Notes under the pieces: generated by a model | The model's database searches: none | The model's input: the letters and a program-made list of their open reading frames with translations, nothing else | What the model was told of the DNA's origin: nothing | Shown here: positions 23,015-52,263 of the stretch, one piece after another | How the letters are laid out: every line of letters starts with the position of its first letter | Position numbering within the stretch: position 1 is the first letter of the stretch | NCBI GenBank assembly: GCA_963971225.1 | Contig: OZ020268.1 | Location: forward strand, 114,110,830 to 114,174,829 | Direction: 5' to 3' | Length of the DNA stretch: 64,000 nt | DNA from: Melieria omissa | Taxonomy: Eukaryota; Arthropoda; Insecta; Diptera; Ulidiidae | Position numbers and translations under genes: made by a program

Positions 23015-23705
23015 GGGGGTCCTCTAGTACAAACGGTGTTTTTTAAAGTTTTTTTTGGGATTTGTTTTTTCAGAAACTGCAAATGATTATGAGATAATTC
23101 TTCGTATTTATTCTTTACAAATTGAATTATAAAAAAAAAATGTTCCACGTGCTACCGCGAACACTGTTGGGGTCCGCCAGCTGAGTACCGGCCATGTTTT
23201 TTTTTTAAGGGTGCGTTTGCGCCATCCTAACTTTGTCCCTGTTCGTCTGAAATGTAATCCAAAAATTGTCTCTTAAAAAGTATTACTCCAATTAAAGGAT
23301 GACCTATAATGAACCCGATCTGATCAAACTTGGACCCGCGGCATCGTTTAAACGTGGTTTTTTCGAAATTCGCCCTTTTTTTCTAAGAACTCCCCCCAAA
23401 AATCGGCTAGTCAATGGAGCGCAATCTCCGTAGGTTAACCCGTGGAGCAAAACGTTTTGAATACAGCAAAACAAGAATCAAGTGAATCGGTCAATTAGTT
23501 TCAACGGAATCATGGCGCAATGGTTAAAACATGTGTTTTCGAGAAAAACGCGTTTAAAGTTTTAAAACCGTGTTACCGCGTAGTGAGCGAGACGGATTTG
23601 AGGCTCTGTATCTCAGACACGTTAACGAATTCGACAAAATCCGTTCGCATACTTTTTCTATGGTAGTTATGCTATAAAAATATGAAATTTAAAAAAAAAA
23701 ATCGA
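23015..23705 (+). mobile_element. TTAA-type element, copy 1, right end lost
   Basis: It starts GGGGGTCCTCTAG directly after TTAA (23011-23014). From about 23313 to 23705 it matches the segment at 40463-40850 at high identity (for example ATCGGCTAGTCAATGGAGCG and AATCAAGTGAATCGGTCAAT). The second copy preserves the right terminus, CTAGAGGACCCCC followed by TTAA, which is the exact inverse of this start. Together they define a non-autonomous TTAA element of about 0.7 kb, Kolobok- or piggyBac-like, with no transposase. Confidence 0.7.
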
Positions 23706-23878
23706 TTTTCAAAAATCGAAAATCAAAACTTTATTATAAAAAAATAAGTGGTGTTACTTATGATAAATATTAGGTCATAAACAAAGCAAGTAAGAATAAA
23801 GGTAATTATTTCTCATTAATGTTTTATTTTTACTAAAACACAACAATTGAAAGTTGTGTCATAAATTTTATGGCCGAC

Positions 23879-24318
23879 TTTTATTTTATTGAAAACTTGA
23901 TCACAATTTTTTTTGTTTACTAATCGATCGATATATATCGATTGAAACATACACATTTCTAATAAAATTTTAATTTTTTTAATCAGTAATATAATTATAA
24001 ACGATTACATAGTATTTTTGATTTTAATGATTAATTAATATTTTTAGTAAAAACAAATTACCACCACAATAATCTTTTATTAATTAGTAACAATAGTTTT
24101 ATTTTGTTGAAAACTTGATCACAATGTTTTATTTGTTTACTAATCGATCGATATATTTCGATTGAAAGATACAAATTTCTAATAAAGTTTTCATTTTGTT
24201 TGATCAGTAATATATTTATAAACGATTACAAGGTATTGTTGATTTCAATGATTAATTAATATTTTTAGTAAAAACAAATTACCACCACAGTAATTTTTTT
24301 TATTAATTAGTAACAATA
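23879..24318 (+). repeat. Two-copy tandem duplication, about 218-bp unit
   Basis: Units 23879-24096 and 24097-24318 align along their whole length, with shared words TACTAATCGATCGATATAT, GATTAATTAATATTTTTAGT and AAAACAAATTACCACCACA. They differ at scattered bases (roughly 10 percent by eye). The unit is very AT-rich and carries a palindrome ATCGATCGAT. No function is apparent. Confidence 0.85.
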
Positions 24319-26148
24319 CGAAAAAGTTTAAACGTAATTATTTTTATTACTTATTTAATAAGTTTAGTAATTTCTACTGTGTATCGATATTTAAATTTCT
24401 TATAAAAGCCAATGATTAACAACACTGTAATATGTAATACTTATTATGTAAATGGCTGTTATTCATTATTAGCAACATTGCTTAGTCTTCAATTATGATT
24501 AGACTTAATTTTTATTAATCAAGATAAGAACTACTGATCGTTCTAAGCTTGATTTAAATTTTTCATAATAAAAGAATCCTTTGAATGCCAAATTTCAATT
24601 TTCCGATTGATTTATTAACTAGCGATCAGTACAGCAGGCATTCTTTAACTAATTTTGAGCTCAAATTTATAATCATTATTTTAAATCCCTCTCAAATCTC
24701 ACGTTCGTCACATTCGCATCGTCAAATGTATTAAAAAATTACCCCTCATTAGAATTATCGAATGAAATTCACCAAAAAACAACAACTCCAACTTCCAACA
24801 ACCAATTATAAAAACAAAACAACGCAAAACAAAGAACCGCTGCAACCATTTGGCTGCAGCAGCAACGACAACAGTCCTAACGTAATGTTTCCTTTCAAAC
24901 ACAAACATTCCAGTTTGTAAGTGGGTTTGTATGTATGTGTGCGTACATCTTCGGTATGCCAAATTCATAAATTTTCATTCTAAAATTATTATCAACGGAT
25001 ATTGGTCGCGGCGCAGCGGAATGCGCCCGGCCTGGGAATTTGTTTCCTGCAAAACGCACACGTCGCAATCGTCTGCGATTAACCGTCGATCCTCCGATCC
25101 ACCGCTCGATCGCCGCTGCGATGAGCGGCGATCGTATCAAAATGTGTCTTCGCACTGTGGCGCACACACGTTTTGTTTATTTACACTCGAGACATATCGA
25201 AAAACAATTCACGATCACATGGAAAAAGTTCTTTTTCGATTTCTTGGAAAAATAAACAGATAATCTGAACTTTTGATATTAAAATGGGGTGGCGAAACGT
25301 GGCCATAATTGAATATGAACGTGGCCAGTTTGAAAAGGTGTCTTTGAAGATCAATAGCACCCAAAAATATCAAACACCAGCTTTAGTCCGATTGCGATCA
25401 ATTACGCGGTGTGAGTGTGTGGGTGCGTCGATGCCGAGGTGTGGTACAGCGGATGTTTACGCGTGTGAAACTGGTGAATTTGGTGATGTCCACATCCGTT
25501 CGACTGAGTTTCCTCACAAATAAAACATAGTTTAATACGATTTTATTTTGTTTCCTTTTTGGATATGCTAATTATTTCCAGTTGATGACGATGACTGACT
25601 CGACATGCTCCACGCTCATTTGAAGCAATTCCTGAAACCACTTCAAACTGTCGTAAATTTAACGAAAATGAATTTTTCAAATGGTTTTACTTTTTTTTAA
25701 CGCAGCAGAATCATACGATCGACACATCGATCGTTTGTCAACACAAATAACTCGAACAATTGTTACACTTGAATTTATTTTCCACTTCCCTTTAACTCTC
25801 AGCCGGTTTCTAAACTAAACATTGAAAACTGATGCATTGAATTGGTACAATGCCTAAAAGCGGGGTTTTAAATAGTTTATTCATAAGTAGCTTATGAATA
25901 GAATTAATTTATATGAACTTTTATTCAACTAAGTATTTATTGTTGACCCCTTCATTTGAATTTTTTTATGTGTTCTTCACTAAAAACTGGTTTTATGTTT
26001 AAAGTACAAAAAGTAGTCAAAAGTTAGCTTTAAGTTGCACTTACAAAAATAAAGAAAAACGGATATGCAAAAGAAAAGATGATCGATTTAAGCAATTAGT
26101 GCCTTTCACACTGATGTCATTTATCAAAAATTAAAACAAAAATAACTA

Positions 26149-26322
26149 CATACTTTTCGCTTAAAGCGAACTTCGAGGGACTTCGCAAAATAGTTCGTTT
26201 TAACCGAAAGTTCGCTTGAAACGGATTCTTAATAATCGAAAGCATAAAGCGCGTATTTTTGAAATTGGTTCGTTTTAGGCGGAAGTTCGTTTAAACGGGT
26301 TCGTTATAAACGAAAAATACTG
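26149..26322 (-). mobile_element. Pogo-like MITE, 174 bp, copy 1
   Basis: The complement begins CAGTATTTTTCGTTTATAAC and carries several AAACGAAC words. The other end reads CATACTTTTCGCTTAAAGCG, and TA lies on both sides. It is the same family as 31815-31991 in opposite orientation; both share CCGCCTAAAACGAACCAATT and TCCCTCGAAGTTCGCTTTAA on one strand. Confidence 0.75.
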
Positions 26323-27589
26323 TAGTTAAATTTTTCTTACAACATATAATAACAAAGAAAAAATATGAAGATTAACGCGATTTTATGTTGTAGGGTATCA
26401 AAAACGAACACTATAGCTGTGAATCTTAAAGATCACACTGACTCATTTAAATGCAAGTACAAGAATTTTTCAACTTCTGCATATCAACAAAGAATAAACA
26501 ATTTATTTCAACACTATTCAACTGAACGCGCTCATACTGAACATATCCCATCAAACAGCACAACACTGGTGCAGCTATCTTCAAGCAGAAGAGCATTTAT
26601 TTATCGAGTACACAAACCATTTCATACAACAGAATAATTTTGAGTGGCAGCTCTTGTTTATTTAAAAGCTAATCAATGTTGTTTCTTTTCACAATTGCAA
26701 CTTCTTTACATTTCCCAAATCAACCAACACCACTTCAAAAATTGCTTTGCTAATACTCTATAATTATTGCCAAAACGCTACTCATTTAGTATTGTTGTGT
26801 TCTTTACGAATAAACTATGAAAACAACAACAATATGGAGCAATACTTTAAGGTTTTTGCAGTTTTGAAATACTTATTGTACCATAGTTAAAATAATTTTC
26901 AGCTCTCTAGAGTGTGGCAGCCCCAATAAAACAGTGCTGCTAACCTCAACTGTTTATGTTTTGTGGTGAAAAATAATTTTTGTATTTATGTGCTACTTTT
27001 TCAAACTCTGCCTAAAAACTTGCATTCAGTTATAAACTTCCACTCATTAAATACTTTAAAACAACCTTTTACGCAGATTTTCAACTTAGCGTAACTTATT
27101 ATTCAGCAAAGGGGATCTTTGTTCAAGGAGAAGTCACTATAATTCCCCTAAATTATTCATCAACAGCGGCCAATGGTTTTTCGGTTTGCTGCGAACACTG
27201 CTCGCGATCTTCAGTACAGCGCGGACAATTGAAGTGAGAGTGTGATATGGTGGCTTTGGTGGTGAATCACAAATCAGTTAATGTTTTTTGCAACTAAAAC
27301 AAAGATCCACACGACAATTGCAATTGAAAACACGAAGAAAGAAAGCTGTAAATTTCAGGCTCAAGTAAAAGTGAAAAATTTGTGCATGCAAGTGTAAGAA
27401 AAAAAATAGCAAGTTTTATTGGTAGTGGTTGATAGAAGTGCAAACGCGCAGACGCGAACGGCATCAGGGCAACGAAAAAACGCCTTGGCTTGCCACGAAA
27501 TTTCGGCTTAAAGTTGTGCGTGCAAAATTTTGTGCTACAGAAGTTTTGCAAATTGGTCGCCGTGAACAGTGAAATAGTAAAAGTGCAGA

Positions 27590-45434
<17,845 letters not shown>

Positions 45435-46866
45435 ATAGTATCGTTTTAATTTGTGTAATTTCCATTTATTGTTTTAAGACAATTCCAAATTGCATACATA
45501 TATGTACGTTCTAGACGCGTTAAGCAATGCACCGAGTTTCTTTGCAATCTTCATACGTCATGTCTCGGTTAGCATTCATCATTACCTAGACTTGGCATTT
45601 TCGAAGATTTTCAATAAAACATTATTTAATTTGTCTCTATACTAACTAATTTAATATGCTAGCAATAATATTATTACTATTAATTAAACAAGTATGTATT
45701 TATGTATGTATTTCGCTGTCAGTGTTGATAGTTGAAGACGTTGCTGGATAGATGAGAATTTTGAAATAGAATTTTGTACAATTTTGTAATATGTGAAGGC
45801 AGACACACGCCAATGCCAATGCCTATGCTCATGCCCACTACTAGTACTACTTAATAACAATAATATTGCGTGCATACATGCATGTAGAATCAAGCGTATT
45901 ATATATGAACAAGAACAACAATGATGTTTTATTCATTAACACAAAGTTGCTACAATGACAAAAATTCAACAAGAGTCCATTTGAAATTGTGTCTGATTGT
46001 ATGTTGAAGCTAGCTGTTTGAATTTGAAAAACCATTAAAATAATACATGTCAGTGAAATTAATAAAGTGTGCCAAAAAGCAGGAACTGTCTGCATCGTGC
46101 ACCTATTTTCTGAAAGCGAATGTCATTTTGCTTACAAATAGCAGGAACCATGATGAAATAAACAATGTGAAGCAAGTAGATGACATACCCTTATTTTGAC
46201 AAGAGAGCTTTTGAAAAACTGACATTTCCAAACAAATTTTCTCAAAACATGAAAGTCTTTGTTCGCATTAACCCACTTATGCCTGGTGTATCAAAAAATC
46301 ATTTTCATTATTATTGTAGTGCTTTGCTGAAAACTCTGTGTTAGAGAAAAGCTTCTATCGATGAACGACGAATTTTTTCAGCGATGCAGATAGTGTCTGT
46401 GATCATATTTATGGGCAATTGTGACTTGTAACGCCCAGGCTCCAGTTCGGAGCTATAGGTAGGAGTCTGCATTATTCCGATTCGAAGAAGTCGTTAACTT
46501 TACTCCGCACACACCTGTCTATTTCTTCCTCCGTTCCTCTCATCCATTGGTACGGAAAATATGAGCATTTCGTTGCCATGTGCTGTCTGGAACAAACAGC
46601 ATGTACTCCGTGATCAAAATTTTAAAAGAAGAATATTTTCGATTTTACGTTTTGAGTGGGGTTAAAAATATTCTCTCAATGCCAAAACAAAATTGGATTT
46701 CAAATGCTATGTTTCAAAATAAGGGTATGGGGTGACAGAACTGTCAGCTACTTGCTTCACCTTGTTTATTTCATCATGGCAGGAACTCTCTCTTCATCTT
46801 ACACCTATTTTCTGACAATTAATGTCATTTTGCTGACAAATGTCATAATTCATAACCCGTCTGTGC

Positions 46867-47060
46867 CCAGGGCGAGTTCATACCAGGTGATTGCGTTGAA
46901 TAAGCTAATTTATTTTTTTTTGTGGTGGAAAAAGTCTAAATTGTCACAATGCCAGTGTACAACTGTGACAGTTTAAAAATGAAAAAACAAGCCTTGTTCT
47001 GGTTGGCTGAGAAAACAAAATACATTGAAATTTTGTTGCTGCTTTTACGCTATTTTATCA
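46867..47060 (+). mobile_element. MITE, copy 1, right end lost
   Basis: It begins CCAGGGCGAGTTCATACC, a worn form of the terminus of the next copy. It shares TTTTTTGTGGTGGAAAA and CAAAATACATTGAAATTTTG with it in the same order. The right terminus is missing beyond ACGCTATTTTA. Confidence 0.6.
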
Positions 47061-47073
47061 TTCTTGCTATCAC

Positions 47074-47308
47074 CCAAGGCGAATTCATACCAGGTGATAG
47101 CGTTAAATGAGGCGAATTGATTTTTTTTGTGGTGGAAAAGGTCTAGATTGTCAAAGTGCCTGTGTTAAACTTTGACAATTTAAAAATGAAAAAGCAAGCT
47201 TTGTTCTGATTGGCTGATTTTGACAATATAAACCCAGAAAACAAAAACAAAATACATTGAAATTTTGTTGCTGTCCTTACGCTATCACCTGGTATGAATT
47301 CGCCTTGG
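47074..47308 (+). mobile_element. MITE with perfect 30-bp inverted termini, 235 bp
   Basis: The left end at 47074-47103 (CCAAGGCGAATTCATACC...) is the exact complement of the right end at 47279-47308. The interior is AT-rich with no coding sequence. I see no sure target duplication, so the superfamily is open. The perfect termini suggest recent movement. Confidence 0.8.
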
Positions 47309-48713
47309 TCTATGCTGTATGAAAAAATTTCAAAATAAATTGTTATTTGGAAATACGTTCTGCACTAAAACCGACACCAAAAACACATCTACCTGCCAGG
47401 AAAAACGTTCTATCTCTGCAAAAAAACGCACAGCAATGCAGTTCCTATGCTTTTCTTACATAAAATACATAACGAAAATACATATATATTTCTGGAGTAC
47501 TGAAAGTAAATTTTTAATTTAACGAATTTAATTATTTATTTAATAAAATTTAAACTAATTTAACAAAAATAAAGGTTAATCCAACTGACACAAATAAATT
47601 GACACATTGACAATTGCTACTCAGAGAAATAAGTGTACCTCATCTATCTGTACACTTTATTGATTTCACTATGATACATATAACATATAATTTCTATAAA
47701 ATGTTATATTAGGATTTGCAAAATTTTATTAGCACAACTTAACATATCTTTCAAATTCTTTTTACATTTTCATAGTCATCGAATATTTGCTTTTGATCAC
47801 AATATTTAACATCAGTTTTACATTTCCATTCGAATTACGATAAGCGACACAGTAAAATACTTGGTAAATAAGCTGATACATATGCGCATACATTTGTACG
47901 TATCACTTGTAACATGTACCATCTGGCCACTGCTTCAGGTTTGTGCAGTTTATGATTATAATGTTTTTTTTTAACTATGAGAGTGAATTTTGTAATATTA
48001 ATTTTTACTGTACAAAATGATTTACAAATAAAAAATTTACAATAAAAAATATGCCTTTGCAATTTTAGATTGAAAAAAGTTTGCAAATTTTGCACTATTT
48101 ATTGGTGATAAAATGCTGTCGTTTAAATACAAAATGAGGGGCATGTACAAAATGATTAACGCGAAGTGCCAAACAAAAACATTCACCGCAGTTGTGCAAT
48201 GATAAGGCCGCGAGATGTTGCAATTGTTAGAAACACAACACATCTAAGAACGCTACTTTCAATAAATCTCTCCTTTCACGCACTTTTCTCAGAACTAATA
48301 TTACAATTAAAAAAAGGAAAATATGCAACAGTTTCATCACATTTTCTTTTAACTTTTATTTTGAAAATACGGGAAAGTAAAGTTAGTTAGCCTCGATTTT
48401 AGAGTATAAAAATATACGGGAATTATCAAATTTGAAAATTAAAAGCACACCCAGGCCAAAGCACTCACAAAAGCTCAATTCGACGAATGTGCAAATTAAA
48501 AAGCAGGCAGCGCAACTGGAGCGAACTTTAGCAAGCAGTTACTACCGGCCGGCTGAACAGCAACAAGCTGCACCCAGAACAAGTTGAACAAGGTTTGGTG
48601 AGCTCATCGTGACGAGTGAATCAGCTGCGTACAATTTATAGAATACTTTATACTTTGACATTAGAAAGAGGTTGATTCAAGTTCTTTATTGTTGAAAATC
48701 AAAGAATTTCGAC

Positions 48714-49268
48714 ATGCTGACACTAAAGCGAGCACGGTTAGCATCGACCATGGTGAGTACAACAGCGGCCCGATGGAAAAATGCCTGTGCGACAATGATT
48801 GTTGCGCCGCTACATGACACCAGCAACACGTCCTGTGCCACCATGACTACAGGCACATCGCTGTGGAAGGAGACACACTTGCAAGGTACCCAAAGTTTTC
48901 TAGCGACATCGCAGCGACTTAGAGCTTGAGCTGGCTATATAAAAAAAAAACCTATTACAGCGCACATGCATCGGAATTTCATCAACCTGGCTCCTAATGC
49001 ACCGGTTGCGGTAAACGTCACACGGTTCTACTCGAAAGAAGCACCTTCGCCAACGCCAGATTCCCCTTCGCCTTCTCCGCCGAAATTACCTGACAAGGAT
49101 CAAATGGTGAAGATATTCTTTCGCGTGCTCGCCTTTGTGTGGGACATCTCCTACTGGCTATTCTTGTGGACAAGAAAAAACTTCAAGATATATGTAATGG
49201 AAAACCCCTCCGTTCAAATATATTTGAAGAAACTTCAAGACAAAATGGAAGCGGCCAAGAAGAATTAA
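48714..49268 (+). CDS. Unrecognised small mitochondrial-type membrane protein, two exons, 159 aa
   Basis: The best model joins 48714-48885 to 48961-49268 (donor GTACCC, acceptor TATTACAG), with phase 1 maintained, giving about 159 residues. The N-terminus is basic and Ser/Thr/Ala-rich without acids (MLTLKRARLASTM), and RFYSKE at about residue 80 looks like a matrix-peptidase cleavage region, so import into mitochondria is likely. A Pro/Ser-rich linker (SPTPDSPSPSPPK) follows, then one membrane segment (IFFRVLAFVWDISYWLFLW), and a basic C-terminus ending KMEAAKKN. An earlier GTGAGT donor at 48753 would break the frame. A shorter product starting at 48966 (100 aa) is possible. I do not recognise the family. 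AATAAA is at 49394-49399. It lies beside a COX6A-like gene and CFAP52, so a sperm mitochondrial role is a guess. Confidence 0.6.
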
Positions 49269-49952
49269 AGCGAAATGTCGTCGATCGGCTTAAGTTTCAG
49301 TTTCGAATATTTTCCTAATGCTTTTATTTTTAGTTAAGTTTGCTTACCTTACTAAATAGTTTTTTCCTTCATATTATTTAAGAATGTTTTATGAATAAAT
49401 GTAAAAAATCTACCACATTTTCTAAAGTCATTTCTAACCGGAATACACATTTTTTATTTAGTTCGTTGCGACGAAAACTATTAACTAAAATTTAATTTGC
49501 CATATTAATTGAAATCTTGCGCAGCTTGAACTTTCTTAACTGCTGAACTGGTGAAATCCACAATTTTTGTTTAGAAAAATAAAAAGTGCTGAAAAATAAA
49601 GTTATAAGACATGTAAACAAGACCTTTAATTAGTATCCAACCGTTTTTAGGAATTGTAAAACATGAATGAACTAAATAGATAATAGAAGATGCAATTGAT
49701 GAAGAATTGACGATGAAGATGCGCAATTCCAATTTTCATGTTCAGGAACAAGGTTTATTTAATTTTTATAAAAATATACGTATATATATTTGGTTAGCTG
49801 CACAATAGTGTTCATTTTATCGCCATGACGCTGCCGTTTCTTACATAAAAAATAACTTTGATCGATAAAAAATGGCGAAGGCTCCAAGCAATTGCGACAT
49901 CATCTACTACTAATCGAACGCATTTTAGTCTTTAAAAAAATCGTAAGCACAT

Positions 49953-52263
49953 TTATGCCAGGGTGTATCCATCCAGTAACTTGGCAAGATATTTGAGTAT
50001 TTTGTTACGTGCCTCCACTAACTGTGGTGGATCAGTTTTTAGTGGATCGTACATGTTGGCGCAGTGTGCGGTACCTGTGGAAATGTACATTAGTTTTGTT
50101 TGTCATTATGCTTTCGAAGAAGACTTGGCTAGTCACCTTCTATATAGATGGTCGGCAACTTCGGAGACTTTGAGGTGATCAAACCCAGCGCATGCCACGG
50201 ATCTATGGAGCCGTGCACGTAAAGTACATTAGTGGTGTTGGGTTTAAGTGCGCCATAAAACTGATTGGTCTGCGCTACAACTTGCTCCAAATATTTAGAA
50301 TCCATGCTGCAACAACAAACGGGCACGATATATATTACTTCAATTCTTTATTCATGTTTGCATTCATCGTTTACCTCTCCGAGTAGACATCCATGCACTG
50401 ACGTATGAAGAAACTCACATCGAAACGGTCGCCGAAGGTGTCACCTTTCTCGTTAGACGTCTGGTAGAAGCCGAATTCGTTGCATGTCTGATAAGTCCAT
50501 TGGCGCTCGCCCTTTGCCGCTTTGGACTCCCAGGACGTCTCCTTCAGTTCCGCCACCATTTTGTCGTACTTGTAATCGAGGCACGTCTCGTTAGATTGCT
50601 TCAGCATCATACCATTTACCAACGCTAGACGCGTTACTGGCGGTCCAGCAGCAGTGTTAAGCATCACCTTGCAAAGCTATAAGAAATCAATAAAAATACC
50701 ACTTTAACTTTTTGTGTTGTTTCGAAATCACACTTGCTGTAAGCACTAACATCGTCGATTGTATAATTCGAATGTGGACTATTGTCTTTGTTGTACTGCA
50801 CGACACCGGCGAAATGGCCAGCAATGGTTTCAAAGAAATTCGATAAATCCAAGTTATTCTCAACGGAGTCCTTAATCGGTGTGCAAGTTCTACAAATAAG
50901 ATACAGAACAGTGCAATTACAACCAAATATAACCATAACACAAATATTTGAAATCCTCAACAAACTTGAACTTTTCATCCAGATTCCGTTGGCCAATCAT
51001 ATGACGCAACAGTATTTCAACTTGTTCAAACGACCGGCTTACGGCTTCCACACACTCGGCCGAGTAAGTAGCCAGCGAGGCCTTGACCACTTCAAAATAT
51101 TCTAAAAAGTATTGGATTTAATTCGAGAACGTATTCTAAGTACAAGGAAGAGAGACCTTTGAAATCGACCTTAGCCAAGAGCGGACCACTGGAGCTGATG
51201 GCTCCGTGTATCAGATCGGGATACTTCTCACGTGCCCAAGCAGCCAATGAACCAGGATACGAGCCACCGAAAACAATCCACTTTTGAGTGTCGGCTAGTT
51301 TATATTGCTGCTTCATTGCTTTAATGAAGTTGGCCAAGTCGGCAAGTGCCTGTTTGGAAGTGAGAAACGTAAGATTTTTCGTGGAAAGATCACTGCAAAG
51401 AAAGAGATGCTGAAAACTTTGGCACGATTTCCACCACTTTTCTACAATGTTACCTTGTTGGATGGCTTTTTCCATAGAAACGATGCTCCAGCTGGATACA
51501 AAATGCGCCAAAGTGTTCCGCATATTTCATCCAAGCACCTTCGTGCATCCATTTTTTCGACGCTTCGGCTTCGCCTCCGATCAGAAGAAATATGGGCGCA
51601 GAGCTATCATTACGATAGTGCTCAGCATTGACAAAGTAACGCTGTAATTGAAATGAAGTCCTTTCAAAATTTATATGCATGATGCAAAAGAAAATTGTTT
51701 ATATGAAAATGTAAGCAAAAACTAATTGTGCTCTCACACAAGTGGCGCCGGAGCCTCCTCAGGAGAAGCACGAGTAAATGGTTAGATTATATTTTATGAC
51801 TGCAAGGGATGGAAAGTAATACGATGGAACCTGCGAAATTCTCTACCAACCACCACATCATTGTTGCAAAATGCAAACCTTTGTATCTGTTCTGCAAGCT
51901 GGTGTCGTATGCAGACATGACCATGGTGCTCGAGATCTCATTATCAGCTATATCCAACTCTATATTCATAAATATTAACATTGCCCTTAAAATCACCTGT
52001 TTCCATATTGTGTTGGAATTTTTTTCATCGAAGTGATCCAGTTTCTGTTCGAACCACATGTCAACTGGCTCCTCTGCACGCTGCAGTCCCGGCACTTTAC
52101 TGGGTTCACCCAGGAAGCCATGCACATAGCGGCCATTGCGGAATTGGCCCACTGCGTTTGTTTTATCTATGTTGATGCAGGCCAAAAGCAACAACACCAC
52201 TACCTGACAAGGTAGGTAGCTCAGTTGGCCATTTCTCGGTGTCGCGGGTCTTGCAGTTCCCAT
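49953..52263 (-). CDS. S28-family serine peptidase (PRSS16/K12H4.7-like), 519 aa, eight exons
   Basis: Exons on the minus strand are 52263-51997, 51641-51454, 51392-51157, 51101-50966, 50889-50751, 50676-50375, 50306-50137 and 50074-49953; phases close to 519 residues, the usual size. S28 enzymes are secreted or lysosomal Pro-Xaa carboxypeptidases or dipeptidyl peptidases. A signal peptide ([16 protein letters not shown], about residues 19-34) is followed by [21 protein letters not shown] and FYGKSHPT. The catalytic triad is S196 ([11 protein letters not shown]), D458 ([11 protein letters not shown]) and H483 (TAHCANMY). The GGSYPG form is that of the PRSS16/K12H4.7 group rather than prolylcarboxypeptidase. 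Two short introns have weak donors (GTCTCT, GTTTGT), chosen because they keep phase and family alignment. AATAAA on the minus strand is at 49759-49754. It converges with the gene at 48714. Confidence 0.9.

Larger units (their letters stand above)
2248..27589. other. 25-kb bin to Gα-i intergenic region, repeats and GC-rich blocks
   Basis: The two genes start about 25 kb apart and point away from each other. Listed repeats occupy part of the region. GC-rich, non-repetitive blocks stand out from the AT-rich background at roughly 4.15-4.85, 8.05-8.75, 12.2-13.4, 17.5-18.6, 20.8-21.7 and 24.9-25.5 kb. None has a multi-exon or domain-bearing reading frame that I can defend. Because biniou is a developmental regulator, they may be enhancers, or exons of non-coding transcripts; that is inference. 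Nothing notable was seen in 5.5-6.4, 9.5-10.1, 11.3-11.7 and 25.5-26.1 kb. Confidence 0.5.
45435..48713. other. Gα-i 3' region and intergenic DNA
   Basis: After the stop comes the Gα-i 3' untranslated region with AATAAA at 45613-45618. Around 46.1-47.3 kb is a group of related direct and inverted repeats, including the MITE copies listed below. The complement of about 46145-46200 resembles 46713-46790. No gene was seen. The stretch 47.5-48.7 kb is AT-rich and probably holds the promoter of the next gene. Confidence 0.5.

Noticed and set aside
48714..48752. Intron starting at the GTGAGT at 48753
   Set aside because: Joining it to the exon at 48961 shifts the frame and stops early; the GTACCC donor at 48886 keeps phase with the mitochondrial protein.
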